NCBI GenBank assembly: GCA_023387965.1
Contig: JAEWHE010000050.1
Location: 109,190 to 173,189, forward strand
Origin: Bacteroidota bacterium
GTDB taxonomy: Bacteria > Bacteroidota > Bacteroidia > Flavobacteriales > Flavobacteriaceae
DNA length: 64,000 bases
Direction of reading: 5' to 3'
Part shown: piece by piece, positions 1-7,839 of the stretch
Layout of the letters: each line of letters begins with the position of its first letter
Position numbering within the stretch: position 1 is the first letter of the stretch
Made by a program: the position numbers and the translations under genes
The notes under the pieces: generated by a model
Told to the model about the DNA's origin: nothing
Database searches by the model: none
Seen by the model: the letters and a program-made list of their open reading frames with translations, nothing else

Positions 1-20
1 TTTAAAAAAGATTTTTTCGG

Positions 21-2930
21 ATGAGATATTATATTGCTGCCCTACTGCTTTTTAGCCAGTGGGCTTTTTCACAACTACATTTACCGCCAAAAACAATAGA
101 TTTTACCAAAGAAAAAGTTTGGGTTGATAGCATTTATAATAAAATGTCGATGGAAGAACGCATCGGGCAATTATTCATGGTTGCAGCGTATTCTAACAAA
201 GATTCAGCTCATATCCGTTCCATTGATAAATTAGTAAAAGATTACCATATTGGAGGTGTGATTTTTTTTCAAGGTGGTCCGGTTCGTCAAGCAAAATTAA
301 CCAATCGTTACCAGAGCAAAGCGCGAGTGCCACTTTTTGTGGGAATTGATGCAGAATGGGGTCTTGCCATGCGTCTCGATTCTGTGATGCGATATCCTTG
401 GAACATGACACTTGGAGCTATTCAGGATTTAAAATTAATTCGAGAAGTTGGCGAAAAATATGGCATTCAATCACGTAGAGTTGGTGTCCATTTTAATTTT
501 GCACCTGTTTTAGACATCAACACTAATCCACGAAATCCAATTATTGGAAACCGCTCTTTTGGGGAAGACAAAGTCAATGTTACCAATCGGGCTTCAGCGT
601 TAATGAAAGGAATTCAGTCGCAAGGGGTTTTGGCTACTGGAAAACATTTTCCCGGACATGGCGACACCGAAACTGATTCGCATCATACTTTACCGATGGT
701 TAACTTTTCCCGAGAAAGAATTAATGATGTAGAATTATACCCATATAAACGTTTGTTTCGTGAAGGTTTGGCGAGTGTAATGGTCGCACATTTGAATGTT
801 CCGGCATTAGAACCGCGTGATAATTTCCCAACTTCGGTTTCTTATAATGTGGTCACAAATATTTTGCAGAAAGAATTGCATTTCAACGGTTTGATTTTTA
901 CTGATGCTTTGAATATGAAAGGAGCCAGTAATTTTAAACAACCCGGAGATATTGATTTGGAAGCGTTTGCAGCCGGGAATGATATCTTGCTTTTTGCTGA
1001 AAATGTGCCTCTTGCTATGGAAAAAATTTGCATGGCAATTCAAGACACAATTCTACCCGAATCGAGATTGGAAAAATCTGTAAAAAAGATTTTGAAATAC
1101 AAATACCAAGTCGGTTTAAACCAATACCGTCCGATTGATTTACAGTTTTTGTACGACGATTTAAACAATCCAGAAACAGAGGCTTTTCAATACGAATTGT
1201 ACGAAAATGCCTTAACCGTTTTGAAAAATGACGAGGAAATTCTCCCGATACAAAATCTCGAAGAGGAAAAAATTGCCTATCTCAAATTAGGGGATGACAG
1301 CAATAGTATGTTCGTTAACACGCTCAAACAATACACGGAAATCACCGAAATTACCAAAGACAGTTTGCATTTAATGCAAGAAAAACTCAACAACTTCACT
1401 AAAGTAATTATTGGTTTTCACAAAGCTGATGGCGCTTGGAAAAAACACGATTTTACCATAGATGAAATTGTAACTGTCCAGGAAATTGCTAAAAAACACA
1501 AAGTAATTTTAGATGTATTTGCAAAACCGTATTCTCTTATTCCTTTTAACGAATTTAAAGACATCGAAGGTTTAATTGTTTCCTACCAAAATAGTGATCC
1601 GGCTCAAAATGTTTCGGCACAATTGATTTTCGGAGCGGTGGAATCCAAAGGAAAATTGCCGGTTTCCATCGGGAATTTCTTTAAAGTAAATGATGGTTTA
1701 AAAACCAAAAAACTCAACCGTTTGGGCTTTACCATTGCTGAAAATGTAGGCATGAATTCTAAAGTTTTGGATAATATTGACAACGTTGCCAATAACGCCA
1801 TCGAAAGAAATATGACGCCCGGAATTCAGGTTTTGGTGGCTCGAAAAGGAAAAGTTGTGTACCAAAAATCTTACGGTTATCACGATTATACCAAACAAGT
1901 AAAAGTCAAAAATTCTGATATTTATGATGTGGCTTCGTTGACTAAAATGGTGGCGACACTTCCGTTAACGATGCAACTTTTTGATCAGAAAAAAGTAAAC
2001 CTCGAAACTAAATTAGGGCAAATGCTTCCTGAATTTGAAAAAACGGACAAAGCCAATATTAATTTCAAGGAATTGATGTCGCATTACGGGAAGTTACAAC
2101 CGTGGTTTCCGTTTTATCAAAATACGTTGACGGCTCAAAAAGAACCTGATAGTCTTTACTATTCCCGAACTTTTACAAACGAATTTCCACTTCAGGTTTC
2201 TGAAAATTTATTTTTGAAAAAAGACTATCCGCAAACAATGCTCAAGCAAATTGCCGATAGTAAACTACTTGCCAAAAAAGAATACAAATACAGTGATTTT
2301 ACTTTTATTTTGCTGAAAGAAGTTGTGGAAAAAGGTTTCAACCAACCTTTAGACAAGTTGGCTGACGAACATTTTTATAAAAAATTAGGAGCTAATAAAA
2401 CCACGTACAATCCGTTGCGAAAGTTTGACCAAAGCATTATTCCGCCAACTGAAGAAGACAACTATTTCAGGTACACGACCGTTCAAGGTTACGTTCACGA
2501 CATGGCTGCCGCAATGCAAGATGGAGTAGGAGGTCACGCCGGAATTTTTTCTAACAGCATGGATTTGGCCAAAATTATGCAAATGTATCTCCAAAAAGGA
2601 AACTACGGTGGCAAACAATTTTTTTCGCCAGCTACTTTCGACATCTTCAACACTTGTCATTACTGCAAAGAAGGCAACCGTCGCGGACTTGGATTTGACA
2701 AGCCGCAACTTCCTGGAACGTCTGGACCAACTTGTAATTGTACCTCAAAATCGAGTTTTGGTCACACAGGTTTCACCGGAACTATGGCTTGGGCTGATCC
2801 CGAAAAAGAATTAATTTATATTTTCTTGTCAAACAGAACTTACCCTGATTCTAACGCGCCAAACTGGCTTTCGCAAGAAAACGTTCGCGAGAATATCCAG
2901 AAAGTGATTTATAATTCCATCGAGAAATAG
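21..2930 (+). CDS. GH3 beta-N-acetylglucosaminidase fused to beta-lactamase-like serine hydrolase
   Basis: A 969-residue envelope protein with an N-terminal signal peptide (first ~17 residues). Residues ~35-375 form a glycoside hydrolase family 3 domain of NagZ type: the motif KHFPGHGDTETDSHH (~208-222) carries the Asp-His acid/base dyad, and the nucleophile Asp is likely in FTDALNMKG (~295). Residues ~590-965 are a class C beta-lactamase/PBP4*-like serine hydrolase: SLTK at ~640 is the SxxK motif, YSD at ~757 the YxN-type motif and HTG at ~915 the KTG-type motif. The likely role is peptidoglycan turnover, removing terminal GlcNAc residues; the substrate of the second domain is not evident. 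Single-domain NagZ is ~340 residues, so this is a genuine fusion, a layout I recall from flavobacteria. The ATG at 21 precedes a good signal peptide. Confidence 0.9.
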   Translation: MRYYIAALLLFSQWAFSQLHLPPKTIDFTKEKVWVDSIYNKMSMEERIGQLFMVAAYSNKDSAHIRSIDKLVKDYHIGGVIFFQGGPVRQAKLTNRYQSKARVPLFVGIDAEWGLAMRLDSVMRYPWNMTLGAIQDLKLIREVGEKYGIQSRRVGVHFNFAPVLDINTNPRNPIIGNRSFGEDKVNVTNRASALMKGIQSQGVLATGKHFPGHGDTETDSHHTLPMVNFSRERINDVELYPYKRLFREGLASVMVAHLNVPALEPRDNFPTSVSYNVVTNILQKELHFNGLIFTDALNMKGASNFKQPGDIDLEAFAAGNDILLFAENVPLAMEKICMAIQDTILPESRLEKSVKKILKYKYQVGLNQYRPIDLQFLYDDLNNPETEAFQYELYENALTVLKNDEEILPIQNLEEEKIAYLKLGDDSNSMFVNTLKQYTEITEITKDSLHLMQEKLNNFTKVIIGFHKADGAWKKHDFTIDEIVTVQEIAKKHKVILDVFAKPYSLIPFNEFKDIEGLIVSYQNSDPAQNVSAQLIFGAVESKGKLPVSIGNFFKVNDGLKTKKLNRLGFTIAENVGMNSKVLDNIDNVANNAIERNMTPGIQVLVARKGKVVYQKSYGYHDYTKQVKVKNSDIYDVASLTKMVATLPLTMQLFDQKKVNLETKLGQMLPEFEKTDKANINFKELMSHYGKLQPWFPFYQNTLTAQKEPDSLYYSRTFTNEFPLQVSENLFLKKDYPQTMLKQIADSKLLAKKEYKYSDFTFILLKEVVEKGFNQPLDKLADEHFYKKLGANKTTYNPLRKFDQSIIPPTEEDNYFRYTTVQGYVHDMAAAMQDGVGGHAGIFSNSMDLAKIMQMYLQKGNYGGKQFFSPATFDIFNTCHYCKEGNRRGLGFDKPQLPGTSGPTCNCTSKSSFGHTGFTGTMAWADPEKELIYIFLSNRTYPDSNAPNWLSQENVRENIQKVIYNSIEK

Positions 2931-2970
2931 ATTTTTTAGGAGCGAATGGCTTGGTCTTTTCCAGCCATCC

Positions 2971-3058
2971 ATTTTCCCACTTTCGCCTTTATCCACGCCA
3001 GAAAAAGGCGTGGGATATCGGCTTAATCGGGGCTATTGAATCAACTTCAGGAATTTTT
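2971..3058. repeat. Dispersed intergenic repeat, copy 1
   Basis: About 88 bases nearly identical to 5552-5650. Shared blocks include TTTCGCCTTTATCCACGC, GGCGTGGGATATCGGCTTAA and the ending CAGGAATTTTT (TAGGAATTTTT in copy 2). TATCCACGCC (2990-2999) pairs with GGCGTGGGATA (3007-3017), giving a hairpin with one bulge. It lies in the 416-base gap between the GH3 gene and the small secreted protein. No ORF is convincing in this gap. Confidence 0.75.
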
Positions 3059-3124
3059 GGAATCGTTCGGCCAAACTAATTGTAAAACTTCCAACTTTCT
3101 TGCGTGAGGGATTGAGGCGGCATC

Positions 3125-3172
3125 CTTTTTATAATTTTCCGAAGGGTTTACCCGAAGGAAATTTATAAAAAG
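3125..3172. repeat. Long intergenic hairpin
   Basis: A 22-base arm (3125-3146) and its near-perfect reverse complement (3151-3172) are separated by TTTA. The stem has a GAAGGG/CCCGAAG-type tip and an A/T-rich base. There is no T-run typical of a terminator on the plus strand. It sits 66 bases after the dispersed repeat and may belong to the same mobile or REP-like unit. Confidence 0.6.
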
Positions 3173-3346
3173 ATATAGGCAAAAGCCTGGCCTCTTGTGC
3201 TTCGGGAAAATTTCTATTAGCAGAAAACTTGCTGCACAAAAGGACACGCCCAAAAAAAAGCTACGTTAAAACAAAACTAAAAAACTTTTATTTGCCTAAT
3301 AATTGGGCTAACTTTATTTTATTGCTAACCAAAAAAATTTAAAGTT

Positions 3347-3646
3347 ATGAAAAAGAGGATTGTTTTAGGTGTTGCTTTGGGATTGTTTTTTGCGACTCAA
3401 AATGTGTCGGCAAATGTGATTCCGGCTCAAGAAATTGTGGCAAGCCAACAAAAGGAATATAAAAAAATTACGCCTGAAGAGGTAAATAAAGAGGCGTTAA
3501 CGAATATTAAGGCGAAATACGGCGATTATCAGATTACGGAAGCGGCGGTTGCGGCTGATGGCGAATATAAACTGACGCTGAAAAAAGATAATGCATCGCT
3601 GACGGCGCTTTTTACTTCGGCGGGAGATTTGATTAAAATTTTATAG
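3347..3646 (+). CDS. Small secreted protein of unknown function
   Basis: 99 residues. A clear signal peptide (MKKRIVLGVALGLFFATQ, cleavage likely after NVSA near residue 22) predicts export. The mature part is charged and ends in a short strand-rich segment (ITEAAVAADGEYKLTLKKD, then SLTALFTSAGDLIKIL) that resembles the PepSY-like or BLIP-like beta folds of small Bacteroidetes periplasmic proteins. No catalytic motif is visible. It stands alone between a repeat-rich gap and a bidirectional terminator shared with the convergent msrB. Function unknown. Confidence 0.75.
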   Translation: MKKRIVLGVALGLFFATQNVSANVIPAQEIVASQQKEYKKITPEEVNKEALTNIKAKYGDYQITEAAVAADGEYKLTLKKDNASLTALFTSAGDLIKIL

Positions 3647-3677
3647 AAAATGGCGACTTTTGGTCGCCATTTTTTTT
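3647..3677. terminator. Bidirectional intrinsic terminator
   Basis: AAAATGGCGAC (3647-3657), loop TTTTG, then GTCGCCATTTT (3663-3673) followed by more T. It is a perfect 11-bp stem with T-runs on both strands. It separates the plus-strand secreted protein from msrB on the minus strand and can serve both. Confidence 0.9.
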
Positions 3678-4065
3678 AGTCTTTAAAATCTACGGAAAGC
3701 GAATTTACGCAATAACGTTGTCCGGTTTTAGTGGGTCCATCGTCAAAAACGTGACCTAAATGACTGCCGCAAGTGGCGCACAAAATTTCTGTGCGAATCA
3801 TGCCGTGAGTAGTGTCGCGCAAGTATTCTACTTTGCCCGGAATGCTTTCGTCAAAAGAAGGCCAACCGCAATGTCCGTCGAACTTGGAGTTACTTTCAAA
3901 AAGTGGTTCGCCGCAAGCGCCACAAACGTAGGTTCCTTTTTCAAAATGTAAATTATATTTCCCCGAATGTGGAAATTCGGTGCCTTTTTCGCGCAAAATT
4001 TTGTAGCGTTCGTTGCCTAATTGCGCTTTCCATTCAGCTTCGGATTTATTGATTTTATAGTCCAT
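3676..4065 (-). CDS. msrB: Peptide-methionine (R)-S-oxide reductase, cytoplasmic
   Basis: 129 residues, the normal size for MsrB, which reduces methionine-R-sulfoxide in proteins with thioredoxin as donor. Two CxxC pairs (Cys48/51 and Cys96/99) bind structural zinc. The catalytic Cys is Cys119 in RYCVNS, and Cys66 in the CGWPSF motif could act in recycling. The ATG at 4065 is chosen over the upstream-extended ORF (4113) because it begins just at the MsrB fold and lies 2 bases after the stop of the next MsrB gene. There is no signal peptide, unlike its neighbour. It is last in a three-gene minus-strand operon. Confidence 0.93.
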   Translation of the reverse strand: MDYKINKSEAEWKAQLGNERYKILREKGTEFPHSGKYNLHFEKGTYVCGACGEPLFESNSKFDGHCGWPSFDESIPGKVEYLRDTTHGMIRTEILCATCGSHLGHVFDDGPTKTGQRYCVNSLSVDFKD

Positions 4066-4067
4066 AA

Positions 4068-4562
4068 TTATTGGTTTTCGGGAATAAATTCTATGGAAAC
4101 TGAGTTGGTACAAAAACGTTTTCCGGTGGTTTCTTTCGGACCGTCGTCAAAAACGTGACCAAGATGTCCGTCGCATTTTGCACATAAAACTTCGGTTCTT
4201 TCCATGCCAAAAGTTAAATCTTTTTTGTAAATCACAGAACCATTTATGGCTTGGTCAAACGATGGCCAACCACAATCCGAATCAAACTTCGCATCCGAAT
4301 TGAAAAGCACGTTTCCGCAAGCCGCACAAACGTATTTTCCTTTTTCAAAATGGTCGTAATATTTTCCGGTAAAAGGTCTTTCAGTTCCTTTTCGGCGTAA
4401 AATTTGGTACTGTTCAGCCGTCAATTCTTTTTGCCATTCTTGGTCGGTTTTTAGAACTTTTCCTGCTGTATTTTTAGGAGTTTCTGCTTTTTTTTCTTGG
4501 CTTTGGCACGACCAAAAACTAAAAATCGCCAAAGTCATCAACAACATTTTTCTCATCATCAT
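4068..4562 (-). CDS. msrB: Peptide-methionine (R)-S-oxide reductase, lipoprotein form
   Basis: 164 residues. The N-terminus has a lipoprotein signal with lipobox FWSC (Cys19), so the enzyme is predicted to be membrane-anchored in the envelope. Zinc pairs are Cys79/82 and Cys127/130, and the catalytic Cys is Cys151 in RFCTNS. It overlaps the upstream hydrolase by an ATGA junction, which favours the first of three consecutive Met codons as start. It is a clear paralogue of the cytoplasmic copy 2 bases downstream; together they would repair oxidised methionine in two compartments. Confidence 0.92.
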   Translation of the reverse strand: MMMRKMLLMTLAIFSFWSCQSQEKKAETPKNTAGKVLKTDQEWQKELTAEQYQILRRKGTERPFTGKYYDHFEKGKYVCAACGNVLFNSDAKFDSDCGWPSFDQAINGSVIYKKDLTFGMERTEVLCAKCDGHLGHVFDDGPKETTGKRFCTNSVSIEFIPENQ

Positions 4563-5419
4563 TCTTTTAAAAATTCAACAATTTTTTTCAGCACTTTTGT
4601 ATCGCCTAAAATTTTGCGATGTCCCAAACCTTGGGTAAGAAACAATTCGCCGTTTTGTAAATTTTTTTCGATATTTATTGCTGCCGTAACCGGAACATCG
4701 TGATCATCGTCATCATGCATCACCAGCACCGGAATTCCCACTTTCTTCGCATTTACATACGCAGAATAATCGCTCATGGTTTCGCCAATTTTCTGCTCGA
4801 AACTTTCTACCATTTTTTTGGCAACCTTCGGTTTGAGTTGAAGTTTTGAAACAAAGTCTTCAAAAATATCTTCCACCACGTCGCCACTTCCTATGATTAC
4901 TGCTTTTTTGAGCCGCAAACCTCTCGTTAAGGCGTTCATGATGGTCATGCCTCCCAACGAATGCCCAACGGCAAATTCAAACGGCCCGTATTTTTTATCC
5001 AATTCTAAAACTGAGGCGATAAATTGTGTCATGTCGCTTGATTTTCCTGCGGATTTTCCGTGGGCTGGAGCGTCAAAACTTACCGTTGCATAACCCAATT
5101 TTAGCATTTCATCGGCAATTTTCACCAATTGCGTTCCGCGACCAGACCACCCGTGAACCAGCAACACTTTTTTGTCGGATTTTCCGTATTCGTAAACCTT
5201 GATTTTTGCGTTTAATTTTTCCACCAAAAAATCAGATTTCACCGCGTTTTCAAACATCTCAAATTCGCGTTTGGGCAATTTGTGTTTGATGGGAGTTGTG
5301 AATAATTTAGCGGTAAATTTCACCGCCAAACCTGTGGATAAATTTTCCAAAACCTTCGCCGTTACTAATATTCCTTTCGGAATCCTGAGCGATTGCTGAT
5401 GCATTTTTTTGTTGGTCAT
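4559..5419 (-). CDS. Alpha/beta hydrolase
   Basis: 286 residues with an alpha/beta hydrolase core. The oxyanion strand is LLVHGWSGRG (~87-96), the nucleophile elbow GHSLGG (Ser154), with a likely acid in MHDDDDHDVP and a His in GLGHRK near the C-terminus. The first ~60 residues look like a non-catalytic helical leader. The substrate is unknown; the family includes esterases and lipases. The ORF can be extended to a GTG at 5449, but the ATG at 5419 is the better start. It is first in the operon with the two msrB genes, so a link to oxidative stress is possible but unproven. Confidence 0.8.
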   Translation of the reverse strand: MTNKKMHQQSLRIPKGILVTAKVLENLSTGLAVKFTAKLFTTPIKHKLPKREFEMFENAVKSDFLVEKLNAKIKVYEYGKSDKKVLLVHGWSGRGTQLVKIADEMLKLGYATVSFDAPAHGKSAGKSSDMTQFIASVLELDKKYGPFEFAVGHSLGGMTIMNALTRGLRLKKAVIIGSGDVVEDIFEDFVSKLQLKPKVAKKMVESFEQKIGETMSDYSAYVNAKKVGIPVLVMHDDDDHDVPVTAAINIEKNLQNGELFLTQGLGHRKILGDTKVLKKIVEFLKE

Positions 5420-5534
5420 TAAGCACAAAAATTTACCGCAAGTTATCACTAATCTAAATTTTTTCTACCTTTATTCGTCATAAATTAAACCTAAAAAATG
5501 TGTTTTTTTGGGAGCCAAACATAAGGCATTTTTA

Positions 5535-5550
5535 TCCCGAAGCTTCGGGA
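5535..5550. repeat. Perfect 16-bp palindrome
   Basis: TCCCGAAGCTTCGGGA, directly beside copy 2 of the dispersed repeat. It could form a stem of up to 8 bp or be a protein binding site. Confidence 0.6.
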
Positions 5551-5551
5551 C

Positions 5552-5650
5552 ATTTTCCCGCTTTCGCCTTTATCCACGCAAAAAAAATATTGCGTTCAGG
5601 CGTGGGATATCGGCTTAATCGGGGTTATTGAAACACTTTAGGAATTTTTT
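5552..5650. repeat. Dispersed intergenic repeat, copy 2
   Basis: About 99 bases matching 2971-3058, with an 11-base insertion or divergence around the hairpin loop. GCGTGGGATATCGGCTTAA and GGAATTTTT are conserved. It occupies most of the 5420-5673 gap upstream of the YdeI-like gene. Confidence 0.75.
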
Positions 5651-5673
5651 AAACACCGTAACCAAACCGCTAA

Positions 5674-6243
5674 ATGGAACCAATTTTTTTTCAAAATCAA
5701 TTTGAACTTCGAGAATGGCTTCAAAAAAACCACGAAACCGAAACCCAACTCATCATCGGACTTTATAAAAAAGGAACCGAAAAAGAAAATATCAGTTGGT
5801 CACAAGTGGTAGATCAGGCACTTTGCTTCGGATGGATTGATGGCGTTGGAAAAAAAATCGACGACGAACGCTGGCAAATTCGGATTACGCCAAGAAAGCC
5901 TAACAGTATTTGGAGCAAAGTTAACATTGCCAAAATAAAAGTATTGACCGAAAATAACCTGATGCATCCAAAAGGCATTCAGGCATTTGCCATCAGAAAA
6001 GAAGAAAAATCCGGAATTTACAGTTTTGAAAATGAACAGCAGGAACTTTCACCAGAATTTCAAAAAAGATTTTTGGAAAATAAAAAAGCTTGGGATTTTT
6101 TTCAGTCGCAACCTCCAGGATACAAGAAAAATGCTTTGCATCACGTAATGACTGCTAAACAACGAATTACACGTGAAAAACGTTTCGTGGAATTACTAAA
6201 TGATAGCGAAAATCAACTTCGTATTAAAATATTTAGAAGATAA
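5674..6243 (+). CDS. YdeI/OmpD-associated (OmdA) family protein
   Basis: 189 residues matching the YdeI/OmdA family: an N-terminal WLQKNHETETQLIIGLYKKG segment, then SWSQVVDQALCFGWIDGVGK (~37-57) and the RITPRKPNSIWSKVN motif (~69-83), with a basic C-terminal tail. Members are called bacteriocin-protection or OmpD-associated proteins, but their biochemical role is not established. There is no signal peptide or membrane segment. It is probably monocistronic, with 114 bases before the next gene. Confidence 0.85.
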   Translation: MEPIFFQNQFELREWLQKNHETETQLIIGLYKKGTEKENISWSQVVDQALCFGWIDGVGKKIDDERWQIRITPRKPNSIWSKVNIAKIKVLTENNLMHPKGIQAFAIRKEEKSGIYSFENEQQELSPEFQKRFLENKKAWDFFQSQPPGYKKNALHHVMTAKQRITREKRFVELLNDSENQLRIKIFRR

Positions 6244-6357
6244 ACCATTAAAATTTTTGATTAAAATTCAGTTCTGCAAAGCATTTAGAGAAAAATAATT
6301 TATTTAGAAAACCTGTGGCTCGGAAAGCTATAAAAGTAAAACTTCGGAAAAAAAACC

Positions 6358-6888
6358 ATGAACGAACATCTTATATTATTACGAGGCATTAACGTTTCGG
6401 GCAAAAACATTATTAAAATGGAACGTTTGCGCGAAGTCTTAAGTCAAAATGGATTTGAAAATGTAAAAACCTACATTCAAAGCGGGAATATTTTGCTGGA
6501 AAGCGAAGACAAAAATTCGGAAAAAGTGGCGCGTGAAATCGAAAACTTGATTGAAACACATTTTGAACTACACGTTTCTGCCATTGCGGTAAGCAAAAAA
6601 ATATTGAAAAAAGTGCTGGAAGAAAATCCTTTTCTCAATCAAAATTCGGACTTAAAAAAGTTGTACGTGGTTTTTTTATCCGCAATTCCTTTGGAAGAAA
6701 GTAAAATGAAATTATTGAAAACCAATCTTGAACCTGACGAATTTAAAATTTCTGGAAAAATTGTTTACCTCAAATACCACGATACCGCCGGAAACTCGAA
6801 ACTTTCCAATAAATTAATCGAAAACAAACTGAAAGTAAACGCCACAATGCGAAACTGGAATACCATTCAGAAATTGCTGGAATTGTAA
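6358..6888 (+). CDS. DUF1697 family protein
   Basis: 176 residues of the DUF1697 family, recognised by the start EHLILLRGINVSGKNIIKM, then YIQSGNILLES (~39-49), a central FLNQNSDLKKLYVVFL segment, and a C-terminal NWNTIQKLLEL. It is a cytoplasmic protein of unknown function; the fold is thought to be a repeated alpha/beta domain. It ends exactly one base before the convergent small membrane protein, leaving no room for a terminator between them. Confidence 0.87.
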   Translation: MNEHLILLRGINVSGKNIIKMERLREVLSQNGFENVKTYIQSGNILLESEDKNSEKVAREIENLIETHFELHVSAIAVSKKILKKVLEENPFLNQNSDLKKLYVVFLSAIPLEESKMKLLKTNLEPDEFKISGKIVYLKYHDTAGNSKLSNKLIENKLKVNATMRNWNTIQKLLEL

Positions 6889-7116
6889 TTAAATTCTGCG
6901 GAAATTTTGTCGTTTGGTTTCGGCTTCACTCCATAAATAAATAATCGAACCGATGATTGGAACTACTACTATTAGCAATAAGTATAATAATTTTACAGCA
7001 AGTGAATTACTGCTTTTAGCCAATTTGAATAAAGCGAAAAAAATAAAACCGATATAAGCTACAATTAGCGTAAAAAATAATAAAGAAGCGGTATTTTCTG
7101 GGATGGTAAAACTCAT
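6889..7116 (-). CDS. Small membrane protein, PLDc_N-like
   Basis: 75 residues with two hydrophobic segments (~10-32 and ~42-62). The second contains IVVVPIIGSIIYLWSE, the signature of the phospholipase D N-terminal (PLDc_N) domain that also occurs as a stand-alone membrane protein. No catalytic HKD motif is present, so enzymatic activity is unlikely. Its stop abuts the stop of the convergent DUF1697 gene. Confidence 0.8.
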   Translation of the reverse strand: MSFTIPENTASLLFFTLIVAYIGFIFFALFKLAKSSNSLAVKLLYLLLIVVVPIIGSIIYLWSEAETKRQNFRRI

Positions 7117-7179
7117 TGTCGGCGAATTGATTTTTACAAATATAAAAAAAATGTTTGTTAAAGTTAATGCAAATTGAAT

Positions 7180-7208
7180 TTGGTTTCCAGCCAGTTTTTG
7201 TAATTTTA
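7180..7208 (+). promoter_or_regulatory. Predicted Bacteroidetes-type promoter of osmC
   Basis: TTG (7180-7182), 18 bases, then TAATTTTA (7201-7208), one base off the TAnnTTTG consensus. It lies 30 bases upstream of the osmC start. Confidence 0.45.
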
Positions 7209-7237
7209 GGTTTCACCAATCAACCAAAAAGATTATT

Positions 7238-7654
7238 ATGAAAAGAAACGCAACAGCAGTCTGGGAAGGCTCATTGAAAGAAGGAAACGGAAAAATTTCA
7301 ACGCAAAGTAATGTGTTGAGCAACACTCAATATTCATTCAAAACAAGATTTGAACAAGGCAACGGCACCAATCCTGAAGAATTAATTGCAGCGGCTCACG
7401 CAGGTTGTTTTACGATGCAATTAACGGCTTATATTAACGAAGCAGGTTTTAGAGTGGCTTCAATTGAAACCAAATGTGATATTGATTTTCAAGACGGAAG
7501 CGTTGTAAGCTCGCACTTAAACGTTATTGCACGTGTTGACGAAATTTCTACAGAAAAATTTCAAGAATTGGTTAAAAAAGCTGAGACCAATTGCCCAATT
7601 TCAAGATTACTCAATACCGAAATTTCATCTAACGCTACTTTAGTTTTAGCTTAA
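7238..7654 (+). CDS. OsmC family peroxiredoxin
   Basis: 138 residues of the OsmC/Ohr superfamily, which reduces organic hydroperoxides with two cysteines. The likely peroxidatic Cys57 is in AAAHAGCFTMQLT, and the second Cys119 is in ETNCPISRLL, both in the expected context. The sequence AVWEGSLKEGNGKI at the N-terminus is typical of the OsmC branch rather than Ohr. It is a monocistronic cytoplasmic gene with its own promoter and a stem-loop after it. Confidence 0.88.
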   Translation: MKRNATAVWEGSLKEGNGKISTQSNVLSNTQYSFKTRFEQGNGTNPEELIAAAHAGCFTMQLTAYINEAGFRVASIETKCDIDFQDGSVVSSHLNVIARVDEISTEKFQELVKKAETNCPISRLLNTEISSNATLVLA

Positions 7655-7676
7655 AATTTTTGTACCAAAATAAGAG

Positions 7677-7716
7677 TCCCATTTTCGCATCCGGAGAGCC
7701 GGTTGAGGAAATGGGA
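7677..7716. terminator. Stem-loop after osmC
   Basis: TCCCATTT (7677-7684) pairs with AAATGGGA (7709-7716), and inside it CCGG (7691-7694) pairs with CCGG (7699-7702). It is followed by a short T-rich stretch. It lies between the osmC stop and the rocD promoter, so a terminator is more likely than a leader element. Confidence 0.45.
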
Positions 7717-7745
7717 TTTACGTTTTTGGCAAATTACGATAACGA

Positions 7746-7776
7746 TTGATTTTGCCGTTTGCTTTGCCTATCTTTG
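7746..7776 (+). promoter_or_regulatory. Predicted promoter of rocD
   Basis: TTG (7746-7748), 20 bases, then TATCTTTG (7769-7776), a perfect TAnnTTTG element. It gives a leader of about 57 bases before the rocD ATG at 7840. Confidence 0.7.
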
Positions 7777-7839
7777 CCAAAACGGATGATTTCTCTCCGC
7801 AAGAAGGAATAAATTTTAAAGAATAAAATTTAGTTTTTT

